From Miscanthus floridulus (Eukaryota; Streptophyta; Magnoliopsida; Poales; Poaceae): a stretch of 64,000 bases of DNA. The position numbers and the translations under genes are program-made. This document shows positions 1 through 11,354 of the stretch, one piece after another. The DNA lies in contig NC_089591.1 in assembly GCF_019320115.1 (NCBI RefSeq), positions 17,462,502-17,526,501 on the forward strand. Direction: 5' to 3'. Within the stretch, counting starts at the first letter, position 1. Each line of letters starts with the position of its first letter. Under the pieces are notes generated by a model, which did not search any database, had not been told where the DNA came from, and was given only the letters and a program-made list of their open reading frames with translations.

Positions 1-212
1 TATCAAACATATCACCGTTCTTTTATTGGGTTTATACTTGTCTTGCTATAACTATTGAAGCTAGAGCCTTGTATGGGTGGATTCAATTTGCCGAAAGATT
101 TCTAGGATGATCCTTAGGCTATTCTTCGAAGGTCTAGAGCTAGTCTCACCCCCCTCATAGAAATCCTCTGCCGATTCGTCCCGATCTTCCACCAATGGAG
201 CAAATCCAATAG

Positions 213-1157
213 GATCCTCTGCTAGTCGAATCATCCCATCCAAGTAGCTTTGCACCAACAAGTTCCATAGCACCTGCTAAACCCATTAGTGAGCTTTCCA
301 CCCCATCTATTTCCAACATAGCTACAAGTCCTGATGTTGTTAGCGGGAAGGGAGACTTTGAGCTCAAACCAGCACTAATAACAATGGTGAAAGCGAGCCC
401 TATTCTTGGCAAACCCTCCGAGGATGCCAATGCCCATCTTCAGAATTTCCTAGAGATTTGCAACACAATCTCAATTCAAGGAGTTCCACAAGATGCCATT
501 CGACTATGACTTTTCCCCTTTTCATTGCTTGAGAAGGCAAAGCATTGGTTCTACACCAACTCGGGAGCCATGGACACTTGGGAAAAGTGTTCAAATGACT
601 TCCTCGTCAAATTCTTCCCCGTTGGTAAGACCAATCTTTTTCGTAGTAAGATTTCTAACATTCAACAGCAAGTTCAAGAATCCATCCTTGAAGCATGGGA
701 GCGAATGCAAGAATATGTTCAAGTATGTCCTCACCATGGTATGGAGCATTGGTTGCTGATCCAAAGCTTCTACCACGGACTCTCGATGGAGTCCCGTCAA
801 CACATTGATGCTGCTGCTGGAGGAGCGTTCTTCTCCCTGGAGGTGGATCAAGCAAAAGAGTTGATCGAGAAGATGGTCAACATCCAAGGATGGACAGATG
901 AACACCTCAAAGGTATATCTCATACTTATGAAGTTAATGCTTTATCTATGGAATATCTTTGGAAAAAGTTAGAAGAAAGAGCAAATTGGAAAAGAGATCG
1001 TGCCACTCTAGAATATTATGCAACAAAGCCACAAACAAATCTATCATGTGGAGTATGTGGTGGCATGGATCATGCTACTAATGCCCACCCCAAAAGAGAC
1101 CTCAAATCCCTCCTTCAACGATGGTGGATACGGTTCACCACCACATCAGCTATATAA
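213..1157 (+). pseudogene. gag: Element A gag (capsid region), interrupted by a stop
   Basis: Retrotransposon gag capsid region, which would form the virus-like particle in the cytoplasm. The frame is open from 213 and reads through an Athila-type gag core: a segment with FELKPAL and NAHLQNFLEIC, then KAKHWFYTN, CPHHGMEHWL and IDAAAGGAFFSL. An in-frame TGA at 507-509 breaks it just before the LFPFSL segment, and the frame closes at 1157 after a C-x2-C motif (CGVCGG). The true start is not visible. Homology to Athila-type gag is recognised from these motifs and is confident; function is lost in this copy. Confidence 0.8.
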
Positions 1158-1673
1158 AAGATGGAATCCACGCACCAATCAAGGTAGTTTTCTGACTCAT
1201 TCCTCGGATGATACTTCTCTTAAAAATATTGTCTTTAATCAGGCTAGAGTTAATGAAGAACTAAATATTAAGTTGCTTGATCATGATAAAATCTTAGGAG
1301 AAATTCATGCTAAACTTAGTACTCTTTCTTTAGCCTTGAAAACCAGCTTAACTTTAATAAAAAGATAGAAAATCAATTAGCTTGCTTAACTGCCAAAATC
1401 TCACAAGATCATGAAAAAGTTAATGCGGTGACCACTAATGATCCACCTTATCCTGATTCTACAAAGAAAAAGGTGGTAGAAGAAGAAATTGCTAAAGAAG
1501 AAAGCCCCGCTGTGCCCAAGGAAAAGGTAAGAACTGCTCATGAATTTTATGATACCGAGGTTCTACCATTTCTAGAGTGCAACAGAAAAGCAACGGAGGA
1601 TGAGCAATTCAGAAAATTTGTGGAGGTAATTCAAAAATTATATATCCATATACCATTAGTTGATGCGATGTAG
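1158..1673 (+). pseudogene. Element A gag C-terminal and linker remnant
   Basis: The gag reading continues in other frames after 1157. One segment (about 1083-1368) is rich in Asn, Lys and Leu and contains NQARVNEELNIKLLDHDK, a heptad-like pattern expected of the linker after the zinc knuckle in Athila gag. A second (1428-1673) is charged, with the KKKVVEEEIAKEE run and an EVLPFLEC segment. At least two frameshifts separate the pieces, and TAG at 1671-1673 ends the second. No catalytic motif is present. Placement between capsid and protease matches Athila order. Confidence 0.65.
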
Positions 1674-1751
1674 GTTCCTACATATGCAAAATATTTGAAA
1701 GACATTCTCAATAAAAAGAAGTCGATGCTGAGCGTGGAAGTGGTGAAGTAA

Positions 1752-2216
1752 ACTGAGGAGGGTAGCGCAGCTATACTTAATCAGTTACCTGAAAAGAAGG
1801 ACCTAGGGAATCTTACAATATCATGCTCGATCGGTGCCCAACAATTCGATCAAGCTCTCTACGATCTGGGGGCAAGCGTCAACATCATGCCAAAGGTAAT
1901 ATATGATAAATTAAATCATAATTCATTATCTCCAACCACTATGTGTTTGCAGCTTGCCGACCAATCAGTTCGATATCCGACAGGAATAGCAGAAGATATT
2001 CCTGTCCAAATAAGAAATTGCTTTATCCCTGTTGATTTTGTGGTGTTGGACATAAGTGCTGACACAAAAACACCACTCATTCTGGGGAGGCCATTTCTGA
2101 GCATGGCAAATGCACATATTGATGTTGGAGCTAGAGAAATCAATCTCAACATTAATGGCCAGGAAGAAATTTTTTTATTTCAAGCCAAAGCAAGAACAGT
2201 TCCTGTCCGTGGATGA
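1752..2216 (+). pseudogene. Element A aspartic protease remnant
   Basis: Retroviral-type aspartic protease that would process the Gag polyprotein. The active-site tripeptide region reads DLGAS at 1863-1877, the form used by Athila proteases, followed by VNIMP and then the flap and C-terminal motif ILGRPFLS. The upstream frame is short and closed by TAA at 1749-1751. The domain is about 150 residues, the usual size. The frame ends at 2216 without continuing into reverse transcriptase, unlike autonomous relatives. The fold assignment is confident; activity is unlikely. Confidence 0.75.
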
Positions 2217-2387
2217 TGAGCCTGCCGGCACTACCATCCATGATGAAGAAAACACAGACTCTGTCATTCATAGAAGCAAGCCACGACACGAAGCATCTGC
2301 ATGAAAGGAATCCGACGAACCTAATCGAGGTGAGTAATGCAAATAACCCCTATTATTTTCATTCAACATACTAATTTCTTGCATAAG

Positions 2388-2909
2388 CATACTTTCGATG
2401 TGGACCACATTACTAGAATTGCCAGGAACCTAGGCCTGCTAGACACTGCTCTAATTAATTAAATAAGTACAAATAGACATACTTTCGATGTGGACCACAT
2501 TACTCATGCACACATGATGAGAGTCGATACAGAGAATGGTTCCTTGATTATGACATACCGCGATTATGTTAATGAGATTCCTTTGCCCAACATGGAATAT
2601 TGGTTGTATAATGTGGATCAGCTAACCATCCCACTAGAAACCGAAGACGAGCAAGCTCGTAGGATTGCAGATGAAGCACAGGTTGCAGGACCAAGTGAAG
2701 GACAGGTTGCAAGAAGAATGACAAGAGCACAAACTGCGGCCGTGGAAGCTGCCGCTTGGGCCCAAGCTGAGCAGAACGTACAAAATGTTTTGAACCAGTG
2801 GGGAGCGCCACAGACATCCCAATGGGGTGCATGGCCTGTCACTCCACCTGGTTCACAGGTGGTAGGAGGATCTCACTGGCACCAGCAGGCAGGTCCGTCC
2901 TGGCAGTAG
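2388..2909 (+). pseudogene. Unassigned ORF in the pol/env position of element A
   Basis: An open frame of about 139 residues begins at ATG 2490 and can be read from 2478. It contains MRVDTENGSLIMTYRDYVNEI, then a charged stretch with RRMTRAQTAAVEAAAWAQAE and a Trp/Gly/Gln-rich tail with repeated QWG. Upstream, at 2388, is a truncated copy of its first codons that ends in TAA after about 24 residues. It has no RT, integrase or membrane segment and I do not recognise the family. It occupies the place where pol would be. It may be a non-autonomous-element ORF or the tail of an env-like ORF. Confidence 0.45.
2389..2505 (+). repeat. 27-base direct duplication
   Basis: The 27-base word beginning CATACTTTCGATGTGGACCA occurs at 2389-2415 and again at 2479-2505, identical by eye. 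Both copies read in the same amino-acid frame (TFDVDHIT), so the duplication doubled the start of the downstream ORF and separated the copies by a stop. Confidence 0.85.
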
Positions 2910-4731
2910 ACGCCACCAAGGGTGTCCCCATGGGACCAGCCACAGTACGGAGGACCACAGCTGCAGCCATCACAGGCAGGAGGCTCCCACTAGCACACCC
3001 CGTCAGTGGGTGGCTCCTTCCGTTACACCGATTGCTAGGACACCTAGCTGTCTAGCTCTGAGGGGTACCCCGCCTCCTCATGCAGGACATCACTCCACTG
3101 CAGGATTTAATGAATGGGACCGAGACATCAGCTACATGCAGCACTAGCTTGAAGGAATCCGCTTCGACACTAACAAACTTCGTCATGACTTTTAGGAACA
3201 CAGATAGGAGTTTCAGCAGTTTCGGCAGGAGACCGAAGGAGAGCTAGCGGCCACACATGCGCTAGCTGAGAACAATGACCACTGTTGGGATGATGTTTAT
3301 CTTCGCATGGGATGGACGTACCACCGTTGATCCCATGACAAAAGCAAGCTTGGGGGAGGAGCCCCCACCAAGGTAAGTATTCTATGCCCCTACGTATTTT
3401 TATATATCTATATTTCCTTTAGCATTTTAGTTGCATCTAACAAAAGTAATGGTATTGTTAGCCTGTAATATAAATAAATGCTAGCACTTTATGGTAATGT
3501 TTATTTACTTTCCAAGTTTAGAATAAATACACACTCACTACTGCTTAACAAAAATCTTTTGTATGGACATGAAGAAAAGTTGCTCTATTAGCTTTCTCAC
3601 TACCCATTGTTAGTGACTACTGATGATTTGGCCTGTTAATATATTTTTGCTTTTACCATGAATCTGAATCCCGTGGGTTGCAAGTGCTAGAACTAAACTT
3701 GAGTGTTGGAATCACATGATCTAGCAAAGAATGGAGTAAGTTTCTACCCTGTCATGAGCAAGGTTTATCTCTGGAGAATTTCTTTTGAAAACATAAAAAC
3801 TTGCTTAGTTCCTCTGTGGCAAAAATGCACCTACCAGAGCTGAATATGATAGATTTTTAGGAGCACCATCATGTGCTACTTGCATTAGTATTGAGCTTAT
3901 TCAAGCCCTATTGATTTTAGTTGAGAAACTTGTCATACTCTCATGACCAAGAGCACATACACCCACCAAAAATGCTACTCTTACACTGAGAGTACGCAAC
4001 AGCATGCTCATTTTCCATCCAAAATAAATTACTCCATGACAAAGATTTGTTTCCCGTGCAAACAAATATCTCCAAAGGAGCATGGTTATCTCAAAAAAAG
4101 AAAAAAAGAAAGAGAAGAGCAAGTGCTCTTGATTTCGAAAAAAAAGAGAAAAAAAAAAGAAAAGGAGATAGCCATGTTTCCAAAAAGAGAGAGAAGGGAA
4201 GAGCCATGAGAGGAGTATTTCCACAAATACAACACACCTACACACTCTTGGTCTAAGTTTATGACTTGTTGCTCCTTTGATCCGGGTGTTTGACTTAGCA
4301 ATAATATACTATGCAATGTATGCCCCTTTTTCCCTGACCCATAAACTCCACATAAGCTTTAGAGATAGGGAAAAAGGCAACATCAAAAGCCATTGGTGAG
4401 GAAAATTCAACCACATATGAGAGATTGAGTGAGCCACAGAAGGAACTAGAGCATGAGTTTTCTCTGTAAAAACTCATAAAACCTCTAGAGGATATGACCG
4501 AGCAAAAGGGGCATGGAGAACAAACCCACTTTCTAGCTGGTCTGTGTTCCACTCTTTGGCAAGGTGAAGGCCATAAGCCCCATGGTGACTAAGGTAATAT
4601 GGTAAAAGTTTCTATATTGACATGTTCAAATTCAAGGGTTAGTTCACTAATGAGTGAGTATGCAGGAGTTAACATTGTAGCAACTACTGATCCACCCTTG
4701 CTTAGTCTTCGTCTTTGCTCGAGACGAGTAA
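2910..4731 (+). other. Non-coding 3' region of element A
   Basis: No long conserved ORF. Early sequence (to about 3330) may be a decayed continuation of the upstream ORF, with stops in every frame. At 4086-4210 there is a purine-rich run of A with scattered G. The segment around 3950-4060 resembles 44100-44280 in element B, so this region is shared between Athila-like families and may carry packaging or splicing signals. Confidence 0.6.
3351..3381 (+). other. Internal GGGGGAG...CCCCC stem-loop followed by a splice-donor-like site
   Basis: GGGGGAGGAGCCCCC (3352-3366) can pair with itself, and AAGGTAAGTATT follows at once (3370-3381), a strong match to a plant 5' splice site. A similar arrangement is present at 43440-43476 in element B, also about 1.4-1.7 kb upstream of the 3' LTR. 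Known use of spliced transcripts in Athila elements makes a donor plausible. It may instead be an internal polypurine tract. Confidence 0.45.
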
Positions 4732-4750
4732 AAGGCAAGCTTGGGGAGCT
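4732..4750 (+). other. Element A polypurine tract
   Basis: The purine-rich AAGGCAAGCTTGGGGAGCT-like stretch lies directly before the LTR start TGTTGATGG. The position fits priming of plus-strand DNA synthesis. The core TTGGGGAG is shared with the corresponding site of element B (TGGGGGAG). Confidence 0.7.
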
Positions 4751-5533
4751 TGTTGATGGTCACTAAATGCATATTCTAGCCATCAACAATGCAAACAATT
4801 CAAAGAAAACTCAACATAGAGCATAGGGATTTGGCTTATAACTAATGGAATTCCACTTGTACATGAGTTTTATTTGTATGCAGGAAAAATGTTGAAAATA
4901 TACAAGTGGGACACACCTAGAGGCAATCCATCACGAGAGGGCCCCCAGGGGCTGACAGGTGGGGTCGGCCGATGGCCCACCGCGTTGGCCGATGGCCACC
5001 TAGCTTGTCCACGTCACTGATCTGCATGATCCTCCAAGAAACACAATTGGGATCACATCCACGTGTTGGTTTCACGTTGGTTTGATCCAAGGGCCATCTC
5101 TCCACCTCACATGGATTGAGGGCCTCTTTGGCACGTGCTCAGGAGGCCACCGACTAAAGCAACTGCCTCTTGGACTTGGCAACTGCCTTGGAGGATCAAC
5201 CAAGGTAGTAGGATGCAATGGCGTTGCATGCTATGGTCGGCCGATGGCCACCCCCATCGCTCGACAGCCAAGGCACTGCCACCACCTTCCCCAGTCGCCT
5301 ACAAGTACCCCCATACTCTACGAGGCTATAAATACCCCATTTGCCTCAGTTGTAATCATCCCATCTCGACATCCATCTCCATTTGAGTAGTTTTAGTGTC
5401 CAATTGAGCCCAAGTAGTAATTAGGCCAGTAGTGACAGTGAGAGTGAAGAGTGAAGATCTTAGAGCTATAGGAGAAATCTTCGGAAGTCTCTGGTATAAC
5501 TCTTGTAATTCCTCTTGTAAGATACTTTATTTG

Positions 5534-5601
<68 letters not shown>

Positions 5602-5855
5602 TTTTTAGTACTTTTCTACATTTCCAGCATTTACTTAGCTAAGTCCTTAGTTATATTTGTGTTGCGGCTTTTTGATCATATATTGTTTAGTTAGTAAGTT
5701 TCCAATAGTATGGGATCTTCGTCACCAGCTGGTGCTCTAATCTTAGCGCAAGGTTAGAGTAGTATCTTATAGTGTATGTGTGGTGCTTAGACTATACGTT
5801 ACCTTGGATTGTGGCTAGCTCTCCGAATAGATTGTGGTAGTAGGCATGTGGTGAC
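4751..5855 (+). repeat. Element A 3' LTR, left segment
   Basis: Starts TGTTGATGG after the polypurine tract. It contains a TATA box (CTATAAATAC, about 5326-5335), so transcription is on the + strand, and a long AT repeat in R/U5. Element J interrupts it at 5856; the LTR resumes at 20723 and ends ATCAACA at 21162. Reassembled length is about 1.55 kb. Short open frames here are fortuitous. Confidence 0.8.
5536..5599. repeat. (AT)n microsatellite
   Basis: About 64 bases of uninterrupted alternating A and T inside the LTR of element A. Confidence 0.95.
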
Positions 5856-8800
5856 TATAACACCCTAGGTGTTAGGCTTGCATAATTGCACTTGCATTTG
5901 CATGAGCATGAGCATAAGCATCAAACATTCATATATGAGCTTTTACAGGTGAAACTTACAATTGAAACATGCCTTGTTATTCTATGTTTTCCATATGCGT
6001 ATGCTTATGATCATGTGTGGTTAATGCAAGTGGGTGATGTTTGGTCACTAAAACAACTTAGCTACACTTAGGATACCGAATGGAACAATGTTCATGTGGA
6101 TCACTTTACCTAATTAAGCTCCTAAGTGATGACATGCTTGGTTGACCTAGGAAGTATTTGTGTGGGACCAATGTGAAATGCTTATGGGACCTTAGGGGTA
6201 CCCTAAACATGTTTAGAATATCACTAGGATCAACTTTGGTATTCATGACTAAGGCTAGTTTGGTCTCTAAGTCATATCTATAATGTAAATTACCATTTCC
6301 ATGATAGATGTTTGACCTAAGTTGAACTATAACCTAGATTATTTGCATGGATGTGCACCCTAAAACAAAGTTGTAGTACTTGAGTAGTGTAACAATATTT
6401 ATTTTTGTGTCATAGGCTAATTCAGCTCCTAACATGCTTGAATTTGGGTCACAAAAATCATTGCAATGTTGTTTTTCAAACTTAGGAAATTTTCTAAGTC
6501 TAACAGGGTTTCACAGTTTGATGTATCCTACTTTGAGTTGATGTAACTTCTAAACCTTTGTGAATTAGAAGATGATTTCTAAATCAATCTGGTAGCCCTC
6601 ACATAGATCTCCAACTCTTATTAATGCAATTTGTGCTAAGTCGCCATGGTTTTAGAGTTTCGAGGGCAAGAAAGCACGCTGTCGGTCCGAGTGCGACAGG
6701 TGGAAGCCATAGGTAGGCATTGCCCCCACCGGTTAGGCCATCGCGGACACCTCAATGCCATGCGCCTGATGCTTCACATTGCTGGCCTCGCTCGCGTCCA
6801 TTCACCTTGTCCGAGCCACAATGCCTCCGTGCTTCCTTTCCTTCGCATCGTCATCCCCGTGTCTCATAGATGCTCTAACCCTAACTTGCCTAACCTCTAC
6901 CCCTCCGACCTCGCCGGCGTGTGAGCCTCGCCGGAGTGAGTTTCGCTGCCGAGCGGACATGCCCACGGCTAGGCTTCCCTAGCACACCACTAACCCTAGA
7001 TTAGCCTTAGGAGTCTCGCCTAAGCACTGTGATGCCATAGCCTCTCTCGCCTATTCCAGCCATGGTCGAAGACGACCGGCACACCTCCGCGTAGCGCCGC
7101 CGTGCTGCCATGGCCGGCGATGACCTATCCTCGGTGTATCTCCACCTCAACCACCTACCTCTATCGATGCAGGAGAGAGTGAGGAACATCGTGGTGGGGT
7201 CAGTTTTGCTGGAGGGTTCACCATCGGCGAGCTAGCGCCAGTCAAACCACTGCCTCTATCTCTAGGTGACTAACCCATGGGGTCCGCTGACTGTTGGGTC
7301 CCACATGTCAGCGACTATAGTTCTAGGTTTTGTTTATTTCTTTTCTAGATATTTTAGCTAACTTTGGAAAATGATATCTAGAGCTAGGAATGTTCAAATT
7401 GAGTGAACCAAATTTTGTTGGATTCCTCATGAAGTGTAGTATTTGAAAAAAAAATATGAAATGCACTATTTCTAGTATGTTTCTTAGAGAATAAAATAGA
7501 GCTTTATAAATGCTTTTTAAATGGTTTCAATCTTGTAAAATGTAAACCTTGAGCTAGGAAAATGATAAAAAAATGCGATTCCAATTTTGTTGGTCTTGTA
7601 TTGTCATGTACTACCTAGGAAAAATATTGGTTGCACAGTGATCTTGTTGGACAGGAGTTTGCTATTTATCATAAATAAATGCTTGATTCTTATGCTATTT
7701 TTCATGGTAAAAATATGTATCTAATGAGCATGAAACTTTTTGTGTAGTGTGCTTGTGCTATGATGAAGCGAAGAAAAATATTAATTCTGTTGTTTGACAC
7801 TTTTCAATAGGATTTCCTATTTATGCTATTTTAAGCCATGCTGGCTTGTCATTTTTGTGTAGGATGTTTGACTTGTTAAAATGCTATGAAATTTATACAG
7901 TAGCCTATTGGGGACATTTATAAGCTATTGTATTTTTTGTAGAATTTACTGTACACTTTTCTATGTGTTTATTATTTCACCTAATTATCTAAATAAATTA
8001 ATAAAGGCATGAAAAGAATTTATTTAGGAATGGCCACTATGTTTTCTAGTGCTCATTTGATGTATGTTAACTGTTGGTAATATTGGTAGTGCTCAAAGTA
8101 CCATTCTTGTCTGTAGTGAAATATTATTTTCCCTAAAATTCATTTATAGTGACTTTCTGGATAGATTCTGGAGTTAAGCAAATTACATGGTGAAGATGAT
8201 GTTTGCTATGAATCTTGTCTATAACAAAAATGTAGATTACTCACTTATATAGCTTGTTTTAAATTTTCATGGCATTTGGCCAAACGTCTTGTGAGTTATG
8301 ACTGTTCAAAGTTGGTCTTCAGAACTTGTAGTTCTCTAGAATTTCTAGACCAGGTTTGATAAATGTTCCTGTTTAGCCTTGTTAACTTGCGAATCATGCT
8401 AGGATGATTAAATATGAATTGTAGATAATTTCATAATCTTTCCAAATTATCTTGTTACATATCTTTTGGGTCAGTACAACTCCAGTTATGAGTTAAACTA
8501 GCAGCTGTTATCTACAGCCCTAAATCTAAGAATGCAGTGAATAACTTGATTGCTTTATATGAGTTGATGTGATGATTTCGATGCTTAGGCTGATTAAGAT
8601 AAATTGTTAGTTGCAGGTGCTAGACCACTTACTGAAGATGAACAACTTTATCTTTGGTTGTTAGAGCTTGGTGAGTGTGTAGTTCTTGCTTTCAAGAAGA
8701 GATATGCATCTACTCAGTAAAATCAATGTTAATCTTGAATCATCATATCATTCATGTGTTCGTCTTTACATGGCTGTACATTTCATCATCACCTTCCATC

Positions 8801-10535
8801 TCTTTTGCATGCATGACTCTTATGTGGTGCATATGCATGCAATAGATGTTTCAGAGGGAGTCACGCTTCTGGAATTCAAACAAGGACTTCCGTAGGAGTA
8901 GGAGGTGCAGGCCCCAAAAGGAGGAGCCAATGAAGAAGAAGTTCTTGAGTGTCCCGATCACCAACCATGCTCTTTCCTGAAAGGCAAGCCCCAGAGCATT
9001 CTAAGTCTCCTATGTTTTAAAAATGATTACTTTAAGTATCTTTATATGTTTGATGCATTAAGTGATAGGAGTTGGATGCAAACACTTGTTGCATATCTAT
9101 CTATTCCTTGTCCAGTAAACGTACCCTGAATCCTATTTAGGTCTAAGAGCAAATCAATGCTTAGCCATGCTTAGACTGGTAATGTCAGGTGATTTCCTAT
9201 CACCTGCAAGATAGGATGATATCTGGTCATGATTGGCTATATTTGCTATCGTGGAAATAACCATGTGTTAATAATGAATGGAGATCGAGCGCGATGTCGA
9301 TAGATAAGCAACAAGGTAAGGAGGTCTTGGGTGTGGATCTATCCCCATCTGTGTTGGTTAAGGACCGATTCACTATGCGTCCTCATGTCATGTTGAATGC
9401 ATGCCTATCACTTAGTTGACCGGATAACTTGTTCCGACCGCAAAGCCGAGTAGCTCAACTTAGGCTGGAAGCCGAGAAGTGAAAGTGCGCACTCTGGTGG
9501 TAGTAAGGATGTATGGGGAGCCATTGGCATAAGTCCAAAGGGCAGATTGATGTCCTGGCAGAGTGGATTCCCTGAGAGTGCGGCGCTGCTCGAAGCCGTG
9601 AATTTAGTTCCTGAGTTGTACCAAAGGTGACCCAAGGCGACCACTGATCAAATTGTTTGGGTGTGTGTTAGGAATAATTCCCTAGCTGGGTAGGAATCGA
9701 TTTGAGTTGCCGTCTCTCCCGGATAGTGAGAACTTGACTGAGTAGCGGCAACGTAGAGACACTTAATTGAACTTGATGATTATAATGATGATGATGATGT
9801 TACAACATTATACCAAATATGGTTACTAATGTTTGGAGTCTAATCAAGTGCTTGCTCTAGTACAGGTGCTAATCTAGATGACAGGTTTAATATTGGTAAC
9901 TTGCTGCTTAACTAATAATTTAAATTATGCCCTTGTATCATTAAAGCTTTTATGCAAAATGGTTGTGAAGCGAGATCCACCGAATAAAGCCTTGCATACT
10001 CCTTGGTGTCATTTATTTTTGGTTTACGACGGATAAGTCTAGCTAAGTACATTCTTGTACTTAGGGTTTATTCCCTCTTGTTGCAAATGACGTGCTTTAT
10101 AATGGCTACTGCAACTATTGTCTCCACCCTACTAGTGATGAAGACTAGATCATGGGCATGATCTTCTATGTTATCTTATCATGATGCTTTTGTTGGATAT
10201 GACTATGGAGCTGGCTTGTATTTGAACTAAGTATGTGTGATGGTTTCCAACTACTTTGCTTTCGCTAGTTGTGAACTCGTGTTGTAATAACTATGTGAAC
10301 TCCGATGTGTGAGATACTTGCGAACTACTTGTGAAATGTATGTAACATGTGGCTTGTTATGTTGAATCACTACGATCTTGGTTGTATGCAAGTTGGTTTG
10401 AAATCCTTCATGGTTTTAGTTGACTATCGGATTTATATGGGTTCAAGTATGACGGTTTGATCATTCTGGTGATTGCTTTTGTACTTGTGCTCTTATAAAT
10501 TGGTCAGCTCTTATAAATTGGTTAGTTCTATTACA
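5856..10535 (+). repeat. Element J 5' LTR (4680 bp)
   Basis: Ends CTATTACA just before the primer site. It aligns along its length with the 3' LTR at 17051-20717 except for about 1.29 kb (about 8891-10184) missing from that copy. Near its right end a roughly 20-base unit containing CTCTTATAAATTGGT is tandemly duplicated (about 10489-10528); the 3' LTR has one unit. All short ORFs here are fortuitous. Confidence 0.9.
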
Positions 10536-10536
10536 G

Positions 10537-10552
10537 CTAGTATCAGAGCAAG
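10537..10552 (+). other. Element J primer-binding site, tRNA-iMet type
   Basis: CTAGTATCAGAGCAAG follows the LTR and matches the plant initiator-Met primer site TGGTATCAGAGC with one change. Minus-strand DNA synthesis would start here. Confidence 0.8.
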
Positions 10553-11354
10553 GTTCAACATTAAACATGTCATATGTGTATTTAAAACAAAGGTTTTTAT
10601 TTGCAAAAATCAATTTTTACAACTTATAGCCACTTAATATAGGTGTGTTCAAATCTGAAATTTTACCTAAGTGTGCCAGTGGTCATATCCTCTATGCCCA
10701 AATAAGGACTTTTAGGTGGCTTTTTTAAGCACTAACTTTGGGGGGGGGGGGGGTAATTGCTTGCATTTTTATTTCGTCGTCCATACGGTGTGCTATTGTA
10801 TGGATGCCATCCGTTTGGGTGGTAATGTATGGATCAATTGTCTCTACGCCCAGGTAAGTGTGAGTTGTGAGAGCATGACCATCCAACTGTTAGTCTAGGG
10901 GAGAGTTAGTTGTGGTTACTAGAATAAATACATGTTACACCCATGTATATATGAAGGTACTTAGTTGTGGGTATATCTGTCGAGTAGCTGTGGATACCGA
11001 ACTATATATATAGGATGTATATATGGAGAGTATCTTAGTTTACTGCTTTCATTGTGTGCTTATTTATCTCTTGTGGGGATGGGCTACAATGAATTTGCCT
11101 GCAGGTACACTAACAACGCAACGTGTAGACCGACTAGATGCGTATATTGAGAGAACGTATGTATGCCACCATGTATGTCGCTAGAATTTTAAATTTTTCC
11201 TAAGATTCGTGAGGACGTACGGAACATGCATGCATCATGTTCACTCATGTAATTATATTTTTGCATCACTTCCTCCCTTATCTTTAATTATCCCGTTATA
11301 TATTTCTTATCCTATAAGATAATCCTCTCACTCCCAAATTGCAATGTTACTACA
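10553..11354 (+). other. Element J untranslated leader
   Basis: About 800 bases between primer site and orf0 without a conserved ORF. It includes a 14-base G homopolymer (10740-10753) and several TATATA runs. I see no other structure I can name. Confidence 0.6.
10740..10753 (+). repeat. G14 homopolymer
   Basis: Fourteen consecutive G in the leader of element J. Runs this long are rare and could also be an assembly or sequencing length error. Confidence 0.9.

Noticed and set aside
5082..5390. Open frames inside the LTR of A (also 52561-53243 in F and 17831-18479 in J)
   Set aside because: They lie in LTRs, overlap one another in several frames in GC-rich DNA, and encode no recognisable domain.
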